A stretch of DNA of 64,000 nucleotides from DATKJY01 sp964540105 (GCA_964540105.1 CAZILL010000002.1:868001-932000), one strand, 5' to 3'. Positions 43,901 to 52,094 are shown, numbered from the stretch's first letter. Program-made: numbers and translations. The notes: generated by a model from the letters alone, not told the origin.

Positions 43901-43961
43901 CTACAACAAGCGCAAGAACCACGTTCGCCAACTTCAGATCTGGGCGGAGTTCCGTTTCTGA
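37989..43961 (+). CDS. sprA: SprA, outer-membrane translocon of type IX secretion / gliding motility
   Basis: A 1990-aa protein from GTG 37989 with a signal peptide ending 'TPSAHA' (about residue 28). SprA proteins are giant 36-strand outer-membrane barrels through which proteins with C-terminal sorting domains pass. Family marks include 'YRRISFSGRSQWSD', the repeated 'DFES/DDFE' SprA motif ('DNAAYIDDFESAVEQLS', 'KGRIDDFEDVGLDGKADEQE'), 'GQVWLDELRVTDVR' and a C-terminal half rich in beta strands ending in Phe ('IWAEFRF'). No other type IX component (PorV, GldK-N, PorU) is in the window. The likely client is the sorting-domain protein at 18.9-20.5 kb. Confidence 0.9.
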   Translation: MNLPASNRTLTHITLLLMVALLTPSAHAVIGFQATLDSPDRVVSYYDDILYPFSAALNPKTHPLLSPNLNFSGKLESADFKNKQLRFKTEYRPGYSLIPAAVDAEQFLSYRIAKGNTDKLMESVRRSRFDQKPQAGRSGLNIGVALPKRLDRIFGEGGGNLKVTGYRRISFSGRSQWSDAASTDLYRQSKFPALNMEQAYQFGIEGTIGSKISVRVTEDSQTDIPLANRLIIRYKGDDDDILKAVEAGNTTLDLPNTQFVGYSGQIHGLFGFKAVAKVGRLSLTGIMSQEKGSSERSTISSSGEQNAQYIRDFQNTEARIFDLGGRLGPDSLYPNDRIERLIVYEYVQETDVSRLKARLVVNPLNLEQDSSAMEPSKVEVKGYKVKEVDQSKYEVRDDSIGNKHYIYFKSTQMYSFGVFMEVRRSAGPDAGKLTRFGDISITDSSAIEKPMVLKMIYSSRAQTDPSHPVYDYMWRNCYNVPVNANIADLDVKVFKGLPNNEGATSSLDYQTANDQSQGNYLRIFGLDQYKGNSNVRTPDNKVDDRREIYNPDWGLLIFPSRYPFNSDTTFSDENGTSTAKLIQKVPSIYHYTSTTEKTQNSHYYIQLSSKARSSLIRLNKVNIIEGSDRVTLNGAPLARGTDYSIDYNFGSITLLTPRANDPNAVVNVDFEYAPFLSLQKKTLLGVRAEYEWSENFKFGGTVLYKSDKAQDRKPRVGQETAEMLVMDFDTRFRITPSFLTKAVDALPLVTTEVPSAINFSAEVAQSRPNPNVDNAAYIDDFESAVEQLSLGMTRTNWTKSSLPKQLVPRNSSESQYARAKLLWHNPLGGVQVDSVYNRDKAPGEGTINSFRMIYRPETSPSWAGIMTYFASRVDPKRAQLFEVRLKGNKGVLHFDFGKITETIDPNYIATEDTSSKGRIDDFEDVGLDGKADEQEYVVINGDTTWQNDTLHDPSGDNWYFQGEGKCPVANCNADTFQALIRDPNSPIFYDWLNGTEGNLKDPAVIGKPDQQKLGQVLSTENRYFSYKIDLSNSPFRIESSKRGDWYTYRIPIRDSSALDKIVRDDSTQSPKWSDIWHVRVWMETPRDKQPETASVEIAAWYFVQSNWADTLLSKPRSLDTARFLAASVSTEDGTFTKPDDVPDVVDKTNNVTEPQRGLALVYNNFRSGDTGMVVKRLLSVEKYTGYRRMKMYVHGDEHVDRSRQPRFFFRLGRDSLNYYEYFTQLRPGWNDSNEVNIDFNELTALKVSSEKSTEKYRVKGAPSINDVIYFAAGITVDSASAPIGVADSGQVWLDELRVTDVRRDRGNAGRVHVDGSFADLITYNASWLKRDPFFRGVSAATRGGGGDNLGSGSTQITYDYSVTLNLDKFLPRSWTPRLPVSYSYFNDVKIPLLRTGSDIILPKTASDSEKSTIETHNFSVNEAFSRKGRNPLFNLLLNRQSASFSYGRSTSRSATNPLMLGENYNINGNFDMAVQKPPVLPIFFWAKPIPILKRISKSKLGLYPTTWQWSGRFNRDLSITTDINRNTVSSLRRTMDLQTNLNYKVFDNLSATYSYQTVRDISDPDLVTLSIRKLRLGIETNYSQNFSSTYDPKLFTFLTTGFQFSSTYTDRYERPTDSRAASLSSSWSVSGTFRHLSFLGGDRSQPGAASATGRGFIDSSAAKVKKTGRPLYDYPLSLLRFLTGWIQPIGYRYSTGYNNSLPGVKDRPNFGYRLGLYRFADVPTVRVSQTVTAGESENYELSSGFGFLGGLSTDVRFRRAITRDLIRQGSRYENVSTGWPDLSIRINRFTKFPFVKDLVNRFITVFAPQTSYTRQTKEQRDLSAGYLTSRSISTDRSPLLSVTFRVFRSLSMSGSYGTGSSNDFSYNQTTGTLQTESRTRQSSVALTARYSFTAPGGLRIPLLGRLKFNSVMSIDVNVRKSTRYGESRAAGERFKKNTDNSDFSVNPVISYSFSQQLKGGLQGTWQDTNDAYNKRKNHVRQLQIWAEFRF

Positions 43962-43972
43962 CATCTTTTCGT

Positions 43973-44002
43973 TTGACACCTCCGCGCGTTTCACTCTTAT
44001 TC
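43973..44002 (+). promoter_or_regulatory. Promoter of the M28 peptidase gene, predicted leaderless start
   Basis: TTGACA (43973-43978), 18 bp, TTATTC (43997-44002). The start codon GTG begins at 44008, where transcription would be expected to start. No Shine-Dalgarno sequence lies between. Confidence 0.5.
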
Positions 44003-44007
44003 CCCAC

Positions 44008-44934
44008 GTGCGTGGTACCGGCCTTCTCATCTTGCAGGCGACAATCCTCTTCTTGGCCTGTTCGGCGACCCATGTTACTCCCCCCGAGTTTGATGGCGAA
44101 CGAGCGCTTTCATATGTAAATCAACAGGTAGCCTTTGGTCCAAGAGTCCCGGGATCGGCCGCTTGGGCTAATTGCCGCGCCTCCTATTACAGCCATTTCA
44201 TAAAGCTCGGCCTTACTGTCGATTCTCAATCCGCGACTTTCATCGATCCTTACTCAGGCGCAGTCAAGCCGCTTGTCAATGTGATCGCTCGCGTACGACC
44301 TGCGAACGCGGCATCAACGACCGTTCTTCTCGTGGCCCACTACGATAGTCGACCGCGCACTGAGAACAACTCCGACCCCGCCCGCAAAGGCGATTCCCTG
44401 CTTGGGGCCAACGACGGAGCTTCCGGTGTGGCCGTTCTCATGGAACTGGCGAATGTTTTTGCTACAGAACCTCCTGCTGTCAACGTCGATCTCCTGCTCG
44501 TGGATGCCGAAGACTGGGGTGAAGAAGGAGACACTGACTACTACCTCCTCGGGTCGCGGCACTTCGCTTCAAGCACACCGAAAGAAACTTACGCGTTCGC
44601 AATCGTCCTGGATATGGTCGGCGACAAAGATCAGGCAATCTATCGCGAGCAATACTCAGAACGTTTCCACAAACCGCTTAACGATCTGGTCTGGCACACC
44701 GCACAGCAACTACACATCACGGGTTTTATCGACTCAGTGAAATACGCTGTTACCGATGATCATCTCCCCTTGAATGTCGCCGGAATTCCCACTATTGATA
44801 TAATTGATTTTGATTATCCGCACTGGCATACCGAGCGCGACACTCCCGACAAATGTAGCCCGCAAGCGCTGGCGAATGTTGGGCACGTCCTGGCCGACAT
44901 CATCTACAATCCGTCGACATGGCCCAAGAAATGA
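44008..44934 (+). CDS. M28-family metallopeptidase / glutaminyl cyclase-like lipoprotein
   Basis: A 308-aa exported enzyme from GTG 44008 with lipobox-like 'LFLACSA' (Cys18). The two-zinc M28 ligands are recognisable: His111 (VAHYDS), Asp136 (GANDGAS), Glu168/Asp169 (DAEDWG), Asp in 'VLDMVGD' and His in 'YPHWHTERDTPD'. This set, with 'DFDYPHWHT', is close to bacterial/animal glutaminyl-peptide cyclases, so either aminopeptidase or N-terminal pyroglutamate formation is possible. Glutaminyl cyclases act on type IX cargo in Bacteroidetes, which would suit the neighbouring sprA. The end overlaps selA by 16 bp. Confidence 0.8.
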   Translation: MRGTGLLILQATILFLACSATHVTPPEFDGERALSYVNQQVAFGPRVPGSAAWANCRASYYSHFIKLGLTVDSQSATFIDPYSGAVKPLVNVIARVRPANAASTTVLLVAHYDSRPRTENNSDPARKGDSLLGANDGASGVAVLMELANVFATEPPAVNVDLLLVDAEDWGEEGDTDYYLLGSRHFASSTPKETYAFAIVLDMVGDKDQAIYREQYSERFHKPLNDLVWHTAQQLHITGFIDSVKYAVTDDHLPLNVAGIPTIDIIDFDYPHWHTERDTPDKCSPQALANVGHVLADIIYNPSTWPKK

Positions 44935-46301
44935 TTAGACAGCCCCGCGATTTCCCATCTATCGAGGAACTCCTTCAGCACGATGAGCTAATGCCGCTGA
45001 TCGACGCTCTTCCGAGGCCTATCGCCGCTGAAGTCATCAAATCTGTGGTGGCGTCACGCAAGCAGGGCCTCAAAGAGAGTGCAGAGCCGATTACCGTTCA
45101 ATCCCTGATAACCTCCATCACGGATGCGTTGTCTCTGGCCAAGCGACGCGAGATTCGTCGGGTCATCAACGCTACCGGCGTTATCATCCACACCAACCTG
45201 GGTCGCGCCCCACTCTCGGACTCTCTCTTCGAATCCGTACGAAATGCTGTTACCGGCTATGGCAACATCGAATTTGATCTCACCACAGGTCAGCGCGGCT
45301 CCCGGGGTACTGCTTGCGAGCACTATTTGTCGACACTGGCCGAAGCCGAGAGTGCCACTGTTGTCAATAACTGTGCCGCCGCTCTGTTTCTCATCGTCAA
45401 CAGCCTCGCCAACCGCAAGAAAGTGATTATTTCGCGCGGCGAGCTGGTTCAAATCGGCGGTGGCTTCCGGATTCCCGACATCCTTCGCCGGGCCGGCGCC
45501 CGACTGTGCGAGGTTGGAACGACCAATATTACTACCCTCGCCGACTACGAGCAGAACCTTGAGCCGTCCGTCGGTCTGATTCTCAAAGTGCACAAGAGCA
45601 ACTTTGTGCAAGCGGGATTCACCGATGAAGTACCTCTCAAAGAGCTCGTCGCGCTTGGTCATAGCCACAAAATCCCGATTGTCAACGATCTTGGCAGCGG
45701 CCTCTTTTCCCAGACTGCGAAACTTCTCACCGATCAGGAGCCTACGGTTCAGCAGTCAGTTCGCGCAGGCACGGATCTGACCTGCTTTTCCGGCGACAAG
45801 ATGCTCGGGGGACTTCAGTCGGGACTGATTGTCGGAAAGAAAGATCTCATCGTGCAATTGAAGAAGAACCCTCTCTTTAGAACGGTTCGCGTCGACAAGA
45901 TCGTCCTCGCCATGCTCGAGCGCCTTCTGGTTTCGTATCTCAACGATTCCGCCACGGTTGACATCAGACTCTGGTCACTCCTTGCGGTACCGGTCTCCGA
46001 TCTCTATCGGCGCGGCAAGCAGATACTGAGCGAACTCGGAAGTCCGCACGGCCTAAGCGTCGAGGCGACCAGTGCGTATGTCGGCGGTGGAGCCCTGCCC
46101 GAATCCGAAATCCCCTCGGTCGGAATCGTCTTCTCTTCTGTTTACAGAGCATCCGAGCTCTTGACTCGATTCCGCGCGTGCGAGACTCCGATCATTGGTC
46201 GCATCGACAATGACCGCCTCATTCTCGATCTGAAGGCGGTCGACGAAGCAGATTTCCCCGCCCTCATCTCGTCCATACGCGCCTGCATTGTCAAGGCTTG
46301 A
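44919..46301 (+). CDS. selA: SelA, L-seryl-tRNA(Sec) selenium transferase
   Basis: A 460-aa PLP enzyme that converts Ser-tRNA(Sec) to Sec-tRNA(Sec) using selenophosphate. The PLP lysine is Lys294 in 'FSGDKMLGGLQSG' (E. coli Lys295). 'RRVINATGVIIHTNLGRAPL', 'RGSRGTACEHYLSTL' and 'VHKSNFVQAGFT' are strong SelA signatures. The start overlaps the peptidase gene end; selB begins 10 bp after the stop. Its tRNA substrate is encoded at 22110-22203. selD is not in the window. Confidence 0.95.
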   Translation: MAQEMIRQPRDFPSIEELLQHDELMPLIDALPRPIAAEVIKSVVASRKQGLKESAEPITVQSLITSITDALSLAKRREIRRVINATGVIIHTNLGRAPLSDSLFESVRNAVTGYGNIEFDLTTGQRGSRGTACEHYLSTLAEAESATVVNNCAAALFLIVNSLANRKKVIISRGELVQIGGGFRIPDILRRAGARLCEVGTTNITTLADYEQNLEPSVGLILKVHKSNFVQAGFTDEVPLKELVALGHSHKIPIVNDLGSGLFSQTAKLLTDQEPTVQQSVRAGTDLTCFSGDKMLGGLQSGLIVGKKDLIVQLKKNPLFRTVRVDKIVLAMLERLLVSYLNDSATVDIRLWSLLAVPVSDLYRRGKQILSELGSPHGLSVEATSAYVGGGALPESEIPSVGIVFSSVYRASELLTRFRACETPIIGRIDNDRLILDLKAVDEADFPALISSIRACIVKA

Positions 46302-46311
46302 TGTCGCTGCC

Positions 46312-48216
46312 ATGATAGTCGTCGGGACCGCAGGGCACATCGATCACGGCAAGTCATCGATCGTCAAACGTCTGACAGGTACTGACCCCGATCGCCTGCC
46401 TGAGGAGAAGGCACGCGGTATGACCATCGATCTTGGTTTTGCTTTCTACCACACGCCCGCCGGTGAACATATCGCCTTTGTCGATGTCCCTGGGCATGAA
46501 CGACTTGTCAAGAACATGATCGCTGGTGCGGGAGGTGTTGACATCGTCATGCTTGTCGTGGCTGCCGATGACGGTTGGATGCCGCAGAGCCAAGAGCATT
46601 TCCAGATTGTCAAACTGCTCGGTGTGCACTCCGGCCTAATCGTCATTAACAAGACCGATCTCGTAGATTCAGACTGGCTCGATCTGCTCGATCAGGATCT
46701 GACCAGTCGACTCGCCGGTTCCTTTTTGGCTACCGCTCCCCGATTTCGTGTCTCCGCACAGACTGGCGACGGCTTTGACAAACTCAAAGAACATCTCGAC
46801 GGAGTTCCGGGCGCCATTCCTGCCCGGGGCGACCGCAGGAAAGCGCGAGTTTACATCGATCGATCGTTTGTCCGCCCCGGCATTGGCGGCGTCGTGACCG
46901 GCACGCTTCGGGGTGGGTCCCTCACCCTCGGCCAGAACGTAGGTATTTGGCCATCACAAGCGGTCGGCAAGATTCGCTCTCTTCACTCCGAGAATCAGGA
47001 AATCCAGATTGCTGTCCCCGGACAGCGAACAGCTGTCGCCGTGACCGGGGTTGACAAGGATCTCCTCGTCCGTGGAGGGGCTATCACTGATCGCATCGAC
47101 CTGGCTTTCTTCACAGAGCATCCGGTTCTGGCGCTATCGGTCGATCTTCTCGCGGAGTCGCCGTTTCCCTTGGAGGATCACCGCCGTGTCCAAGTTCTGG
47201 TTGGTACTTCTGAAGTAGATGGTGAAGTTCGAATCTACTCCGATCAACCCATTCGTCCGGGAGGCAGCGGCGTCGCGTTCTTTCGCCCCGACACGCCGCT
47301 CTTCACGCTCGTCAGCGACCGGTATATCCTCCGACTCCCAACGCCAATGGTCACACTGGGCGGCGGTGTTGTGCTGGATCATAGGGCTCATCTCCCGCGT
47401 CGCAAGGACGTTCCCGCCCTTGGCTATCTGGAAGCCCGCCGCGCGGGCACGCTCGACGCCTACGTAATCTCCGAATTGATCAAACTCGGCATGGCTCCAG
47501 TGGACCGACTCCTGCGCGAATCTGCTTTCTCACCCGACGAGATTGCGGTGACCCTCGACTCGCTGGTCAAGACGCGCCGAGCCGCGCGCTTTCAGCAGTG
47601 GGCGTATCATCCAGAATCCTCAACGCAGGCGATCGATCAGTTCGGTCGACGATTCTCCGACTACTTGAAAGAGAATCCTCATCTCAAGGGAGTTTCGTTT
47701 GAGCAACTCGCGCAATTCTCTCCCTACTCGTCCGACGCCACCCGCCCGCTGGTTGACCTTCTCCTGTCCACCAACCTGCTTGTGCGTTCCGCCGACCGCT
47801 ACGATCTGGCCGGTCGTGGCATGAGTCTCAAGGGACTGATCAAAGAAGCGCACGACCAAATCATGTCACTCCTGAGCGAACAGCCGTACGCGCCCCCCTC
47901 GCTGGCGGCCCTTGCGGCGCCCGGAAAGAACCACCAGCACGCGATCAAGTATATCCTTGAGAGCGGCGAAGGATACAAGTGCGGTTCCGAGTTCATCTTT
48001 ATCAGCTCAGCTTGGAACGAGTTCATTGGGTTCATTCGCTCCACCCTTACAAGCAAGCCGAATATGGCCGTAACCGAACTGCGCGAGCGTTTCGGATTGA
48101 CGCGCAAATATGTCATCCCGATTCTCGAAGAGACCGACCGGATCGGCCTGACCAAACGTCAGGGAGATACCCGTGTTAGAGGAGACCGCTTTGAAAGCCA
48201 AAACCCTGTTCTATAA
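46312..48216 (+). CDS. selB: SelB, selenocysteine-specific elongation factor
   Basis: A 634-aa translational GTPase that delivers Sec-tRNA(Sec) to UGA codons marked by a SECIS hairpin. G1 'GTAGHIDHGKS' (residues 5-15), switch 'DVPGHERLVKNMIAGA', 'NKTDLV' (G4), two beta-barrel domains and the C-terminal winged-helix repeats that bind SECIS RNA (last about 250 residues) are all present. ATG 46312 directly precedes the GTPase motif; the frame also opens at TTG 46288 inside selA. Its end overlaps the next gene by 44 bp. Confidence 0.95.
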   Translation: MIVVGTAGHIDHGKSSIVKRLTGTDPDRLPEEKARGMTIDLGFAFYHTPAGEHIAFVDVPGHERLVKNMIAGAGGVDIVMLVVAADDGWMPQSQEHFQIVKLLGVHSGLIVINKTDLVDSDWLDLLDQDLTSRLAGSFLATAPRFRVSAQTGDGFDKLKEHLDGVPGAIPARGDRRKARVYIDRSFVRPGIGGVVTGTLRGGSLTLGQNVGIWPSQAVGKIRSLHSENQEIQIAVPGQRTAVAVTGVDKDLLVRGGAITDRIDLAFFTEHPVLALSVDLLAESPFPLEDHRRVQVLVGTSEVDGEVRIYSDQPIRPGGSGVAFFRPDTPLFTLVSDRYILRLPTPMVTLGGGVVLDHRAHLPRRKDVPALGYLEARRAGTLDAYVISELIKLGMAPVDRLLRESAFSPDEIAVTLDSLVKTRRAARFQQWAYHPESSTQAIDQFGRRFSDYLKENPHLKGVSFEQLAQFSPYSSDATRPLVDLLLSTNLLVRSADRYDLAGRGMSLKGLIKEAHDQIMSLLSEQPYAPPSLAALAAPGKNHQHAIKYILESGEGYKCGSEFIFISSAWNEFIGFIRSTLTSKPNMAVTELRERFGLTRKYVIPILEETDRIGLTKRQGDTRVRGDRFESQNPVL

Positions 48217-49780
48217 CTGCAACATCTACACTCAGACCGAGCCCGCCTGTGTCAATTCTATCGCCCTGTACAGGAACCGCATCGCCGCTGTGGGCAATAA
48301 TCTACAGCACGACCCCGACTTTGCTTCTTACGCCAAGTGCGATCTGCGCGGGCGAACCATTATTCCGGGACTCGTCGACGCTCACACCCATCTGTACTAC
48401 TTCGCCCTCTCCTTGGGTCGAGTCTTTCTCGACGCTCCGCCCACAATCGACGCTTGTCTTGAAACGATCCAGCGCTTTGCCTCCAGATTGCCGGCAAACG
48501 AATGGGTGGTCGGCGAAGGCTATGCGCCCGACCGTTTCAATCGTCGACTCGAGCCGGATCGCTATCTGCTCGACTCCGTTACCGGTGGACGTCCCGCCTT
48601 CATTTTCTCCAAAGACCAGCATTCGGCTTGGGTGAACAGCCTCGCGCTTGAAATTGCCGGCATCACTCGGACATCGCCCGATCCCGACGGCGGTGTGATC
48701 GTCCGCGATTCCGACGGCGAGCCGATCGGCATTTTGCGTGAGGGCCCTGCCTATCTGCCGGTCCACAGTCGCATTCCACTACCGCCCCGCGCCGAGATCC
48801 GTCGCCGCTATCATCTCGCTTTGGATCACGCTTACAAGAAGGGGGTCACCGGCGTGCACTCCTTCGATGGCCCCGACGCCTTGCCGTTCTTTGAGGAGCT
48901 GGCCGAAACCCAGTCGGTCGGGCTGAGAGTCAATTACTACCCGGCCGCCCGATTGCTTCCGGCTCTCCTGAAGAGCCGCACATATTATGGCACAGGAACT
49001 GAGCTCTTTCGCATTGCTGGGATCAAGCTCTTCGCCGACGGTTCGCTCGGCAGCCAGACCGCGCACTGTTTTCAGAAGTATCTTGGATCGAAAGACAACT
49101 ACGGTATTGCGACCGCTTCAGTCGACGACATGGCTGAGATCATGAAACAAGCCGGCCGGCTCGGTCTTCCTTGCGCCGTTCACGCGATTGGTGATCACGC
49201 TGTCTCAAACGTCCTCGACGCTCTTGAGAGCGCCGCCCCGCGTCTCCATTTCGGTGCACGTCATCGCATCGAGCACCTTCAACTCATCCGACGCGCCGAC
49301 ATCGCGAGTCTGAAACGACTCGGCGTCGTGGCCTCAATGCAGCCGTCCCACTGTCCGTCTGATATCGATCTCATCCGCACATATTGGGGAAAACGTGGAG
49401 CCAACGCCTTCATCTTTCGTACCTTGGTCGACAAGGGGATCGACCTCGCTTTCGGATCTGACGCTCCCATCGAGCCGCTTGACCCGATCGCCGGCATTGC
49501 TGCTGCTGTGCGTCGTGCGAAGCAATCCAGTCGCGACCTGTTTTATCCCGATCAGAGAATCAGCATAGAAGAAGCCCTCTTTCGTTTTACTGCCGGCCCG
49601 GCTATTGCCGCCGGACAACAGCACTGTCGCGGCTATCTCCTGCCCGGCTATCCTGCCGACCTCGTTATTCTCGACGAAGACATCACCAGGACCGCGCCAT
49701 CGAAACTGTACCAGCTCGCACCCGCAGCTACCATCCTCGATGGGAAGATCAAATACTGTCATGCGTCGCTGAAACTCTGA
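48173..49780 (+). CDS. YtcJ-like metal-dependent amidohydrolase
   Basis: A 535-aa amidohydrolase-superfamily protein of the YtcJ/N-substituted formamide deformylase type. The metal-binding 'GLVDAHTHL' (about residues 66-74), 'KLFADGSLGSQTA', 'HAIGDHAV', 'HRIEHLQLI' and 'AFGSDAPIEPLDP' give the expected ligands of a TIM-barrel hydrolase. The C-terminal part returns to the small beta-sandwich ('GYLLPGYPADLVILDEDI'). The physiological substrate is unknown. GTG 48173 overlaps selB by 44 bp, with GGGAG 7-8 bases upstream; a TTG at 48191 is an alternative start. It looks cotranscribed with selAB. Confidence 0.82.
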   Translation: MLEETALKAKTLFYNCNIYTQTEPACVNSIALYRNRIAAVGNNLQHDPDFASYAKCDLRGRTIIPGLVDAHTHLYYFALSLGRVFLDAPPTIDACLETIQRFASRLPANEWVVGEGYAPDRFNRRLEPDRYLLDSVTGGRPAFIFSKDQHSAWVNSLALEIAGITRTSPDPDGGVIVRDSDGEPIGILREGPAYLPVHSRIPLPPRAEIRRRYHLALDHAYKKGVTGVHSFDGPDALPFFEELAETQSVGLRVNYYPAARLLPALLKSRTYYGTGTELFRIAGIKLFADGSLGSQTAHCFQKYLGSKDNYGIATASVDDMAEIMKQAGRLGLPCAVHAIGDHAVSNVLDALESAAPRLHFGARHRIEHLQLIRRADIASLKRLGVVASMQPSHCPSDIDLIRTYWGKRGANAFIFRTLVDKGIDLAFGSDAPIEPLDPIAGIAAAVRRAKQSSRDLFYPDQRISIEEALFRFTAGPAIAAGQQHCRGYLLPGYPADLVILDEDITRTAPSKLYQLAPAATILDGKIKYCHASLKL

Positions 49781-49817
49781 TCCCTCGCTGCCATCTGGCT
49801 TCAGCGCTTTATTTGCA

Positions 49818-49847
49818 TTGACACCAGACTACACACTTGTGCATATT
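49818..49847 (+). promoter_or_regulatory. Promoter of the nfeD-slipin operon
   Basis: TTGACA (49818-49823), 18 bp, CATATT (49842-49847). The predicted leader is about 18-20 nt before ATG 49872. This argues that the in-frame codons from 49818 to 49871 are not translated. Confidence 0.5.
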
Positions 49848-49871
49848 GCTTCCGGGCGACTGAGAACAATT

Positions 49872-51230
49872 ATGAAACAAAGAATCATCCTCATCCTGTC
49901 AGTACTCCTCATGGGGAGCTCACTGCTTTCATTGACCCTGCGCTATGTCGCATCCGCTGATTCCACCGCTTCGTCTCCAGACACTGCGACCTTTCCCCGA
50001 AGTATGGGAGAGAGCGTCAGTTCCGGACGACTCGTCTATCGTCTTGAGATCGACGGCGCCATTGGAGCGGTCACCGACGATCGCATTGCCGACGCCCTCG
50101 TGAAAGCTGAGGACAACAGTGCCGAACTACTCGTAGTCATCCTTGACACCCCCGGTGGTTTCACCAAACCGACCTGGTCGATCTGCAAACGATTTCTCAA
50201 CAGTTCGATACCTATCTGCATCTACATCGCGCCGTCAGGCGCGCGCGCCGGATCAGCCGGAGTCTACATGACCTACTCCGCCCATTTCGCGGCCATGGCC
50301 CCCTCGACCAATATTGGGGCGGCCCATCCGGTCTCGGGTGAAGGTCAGAAGGTCGATTCCATCATGAACGAAAAAATCACCAACGATGCCGTCGCCCAGA
50401 TCAGAGCCGCCGCCTCCAAGCGGGGCCGCAACGCCCTGTGGGCCGAGCGTGCCGTGCGCGAGTCTGTCTCAATCACTGACAAAGACGCGCTCGACTCCAA
50501 TGTCATCAATGTCCGCGCTGAGAATTTCACCGATCTGCTCCGCCAACTTGACGGACGCGAGACCGAACTCCCGTATGGCAAGAAGACGCTGAACCTCACC
50601 AACGCCCGAACCGTAACTATCAAACACACTTTTGTGCAGAAACTGCTCGAGATTATCACGTCGCCCGACGTCGCCTTCATCCTGTTTTCACTCGGCGGGC
50701 TTGGGATCGTCATTGAACTCTACAATCCGGGCGCCATTCTCCCGGGCGTCGTTGGCGCGATCAGCCTGATCCTCTCGTTCTACGCCTTCCAGACCCTGCC
50801 CATCAACTACGCCGGTGTTCTGCTCATCCTGCTGGCGGTGATCCTGTTCATTGTTGAAATAAAAGTTGTCAGCCACGGTCTGTTGACCGTTGGCGGTGTT
50901 GTATCTCTGGTCTTGGGAGGTCTCATGCTCATCGACACCGTTGACCCTACCCTGAGAGTTTCCTGGTCGGTCCTGCTCACGATGGCCGTACTGATTGGCC
51001 TCACGCTCATCACCGTCCTCTTTATGGTTGTCAAAGCCAATCGTCACAAACCGTTCCTTGGTCAGAACGCGCTGATCGGCAAGCATGGCGTCGCTCATGC
51101 CGACGGGTTCGTGTATGTCGACGGGGCGCTCTGGAAAGCTGAACCCGACCAGCCGCTTGCGGTCGGAGATAAGATCGAAGTGGTCGGAGTCGAAAGCCTG
51201 ACCCTGAAAGTAAGAAAGCTAAACTCGTAA
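49872..51230 (+). CDS. NfeD-family membrane serine protease (ClpP-class)
   Basis: A 452-aa long-form NfeD (NfeD1b). A signal/anchor (residues 1-20) is followed by a periplasmic ClpP/SppA-like protease domain: 'LDTPGGFT', and the probable nucleophile Ser128 in 'ARAGSAGVYMTYSA'. Then come a membrane domain of about four helices (about 260-390) and a C-terminal OB-fold NfeD domain (about 395-452). Such proteins work with stomatin/slipin partners, cleaving them or forming membrane microdomains. A slipin gene follows after 15 bp. Confidence 0.88.
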   Translation: MKQRIILILSVLLMGSSLLSLTLRYVASADSTASSPDTATFPRSMGESVSSGRLVYRLEIDGAIGAVTDDRIADALVKAEDNSAELLVVILDTPGGFTKPTWSICKRFLNSSIPICIYIAPSGARAGSAGVYMTYSAHFAAMAPSTNIGAAHPVSGEGQKVDSIMNEKITNDAVAQIRAAASKRGRNALWAERAVRESVSITDKDALDSNVINVRAENFTDLLRQLDGRETELPYGKKTLNLTNARTVTIKHTFVQKLLEIITSPDVAFILFSLGGLGIVIELYNPGAILPGVVGAISLILSFYAFQTLPINYAGVLLILLAVILFIVEIKVVSHGLLTVGGVVSLVLGGLMLIDTVDPTLRVSWSVLLTMAVLIGLTLITVLFMVVKANRHKPFLGQNALIGKHGVAHADGFVYVDGALWKAEPDQPLAVGDKIEVVGVESLTLKVRKLNS

Positions 51231-51245
51231 CAGGAGGTTACTGAT

Positions 51246-52010
51246 ATGGGATTTCCCGTACTGGCAGCAATTGTCTTTTTTGCCCTGCTCATTCTGGTCA
51301 ACACACTCAAGATTCTCAACGAATACGAACGCGGCGTCATCTTTCGTCTCGGCCGTCTGATCGGCGCCAAAGGGCCCGGGCTCATCGTGCTGATCCCGAT
51401 CGTCGACAAGATGAAACGTGTCGATCTGCGCGTCATCACCTACGACGTCCCCCCGCAGGATGTCATCACCAAGGACAACGTGTCGCTCAAAGTGAACGCA
51501 GTGCTCTACTTTCAGGTGATCGACCCCAACAAGGCCGTGGTATCCGTGGCCAATTTCTTCGAGGCCACCAATCAGATCGCCCAGACTACGCTCCGTTCGG
51601 TTCTCGGTCAGGTGCTGCTCGACGAACTCCTTGCCAACCGAGAGAAGATCAATCTCGAGCTGCAGAATATCATCGACGCCCAGACTGAACCCTGGGGCGT
51701 GAAAGTTTCCACAGTTGAAGTCAAGAATGTCGATCTGCCGCCCGAGATGATGCGCGCCATGGCCAAACAGGCCGAAGCTGAGCGCGAACGCCGCGCAAAG
51801 ATCATTCACGCGGAAGGTGAGTTCCAGGCCTCACAGAAGCTGGCTGACGCCGCCGGCGTAATTGCCACCCAGCCCGATGCCATGCAATTGCGGTTCCTGC
51901 AGACGCTCGTGGAAGTTTCCGCTGAGAAGAACTCGACGATTATCTTCCCGGTCCCGATCGACCTCCTCAGCTCCTTCCAGAAGTTCCTCGATAGAAAGGC
52001 GACGTCGTAG
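51246..52010 (+). CDS. Slipin (SPFH/stomatin-like membrane protein)
   Basis: A 254-aa SPFH-domain protein with one N-terminal membrane anchor (residues 3-22), 'EYERGVIFRLGRLIGAKGPG' and 'RTYDVPPQDVITKDNVSLKV'-like core, and the coiled-coil tail 'MAKQAEAERERRAKIIHAEGE' characteristic of slipins. These form oligomeric scaffolds in membranes. A strong AGGAGGT ribosome-binding site precedes ATG 51246. It pairs with the upstream NfeD protease as in many bacteria and archaea. Confidence 0.92.
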   Translation: MGFPVLAAIVFFALLILVNTLKILNEYERGVIFRLGRLIGAKGPGLIVLIPIVDKMKRVDLRVITYDVPPQDVITKDNVSLKVNAVLYFQVIDPNKAVVSVANFFEATNQIAQTTLRSVLGQVLLDELLANREKINLELQNIIDAQTEPWGVKVSTVEVKNVDLPPEMMRAMAKQAEAERERRAKIIHAEGEFQASQKLADAAGVIATQPDAMQLRFLQTLVEVSAEKNSTIIFPVPIDLLSSFQKFLDRKATS

Positions 52011-52094
52011 AGATTCGATTCTGAAATAATAATCTGCACTTGCACTACCTCTGATGCAGGGAATGCTGATTAGTTTGGAGACAATCGAGCGCGT

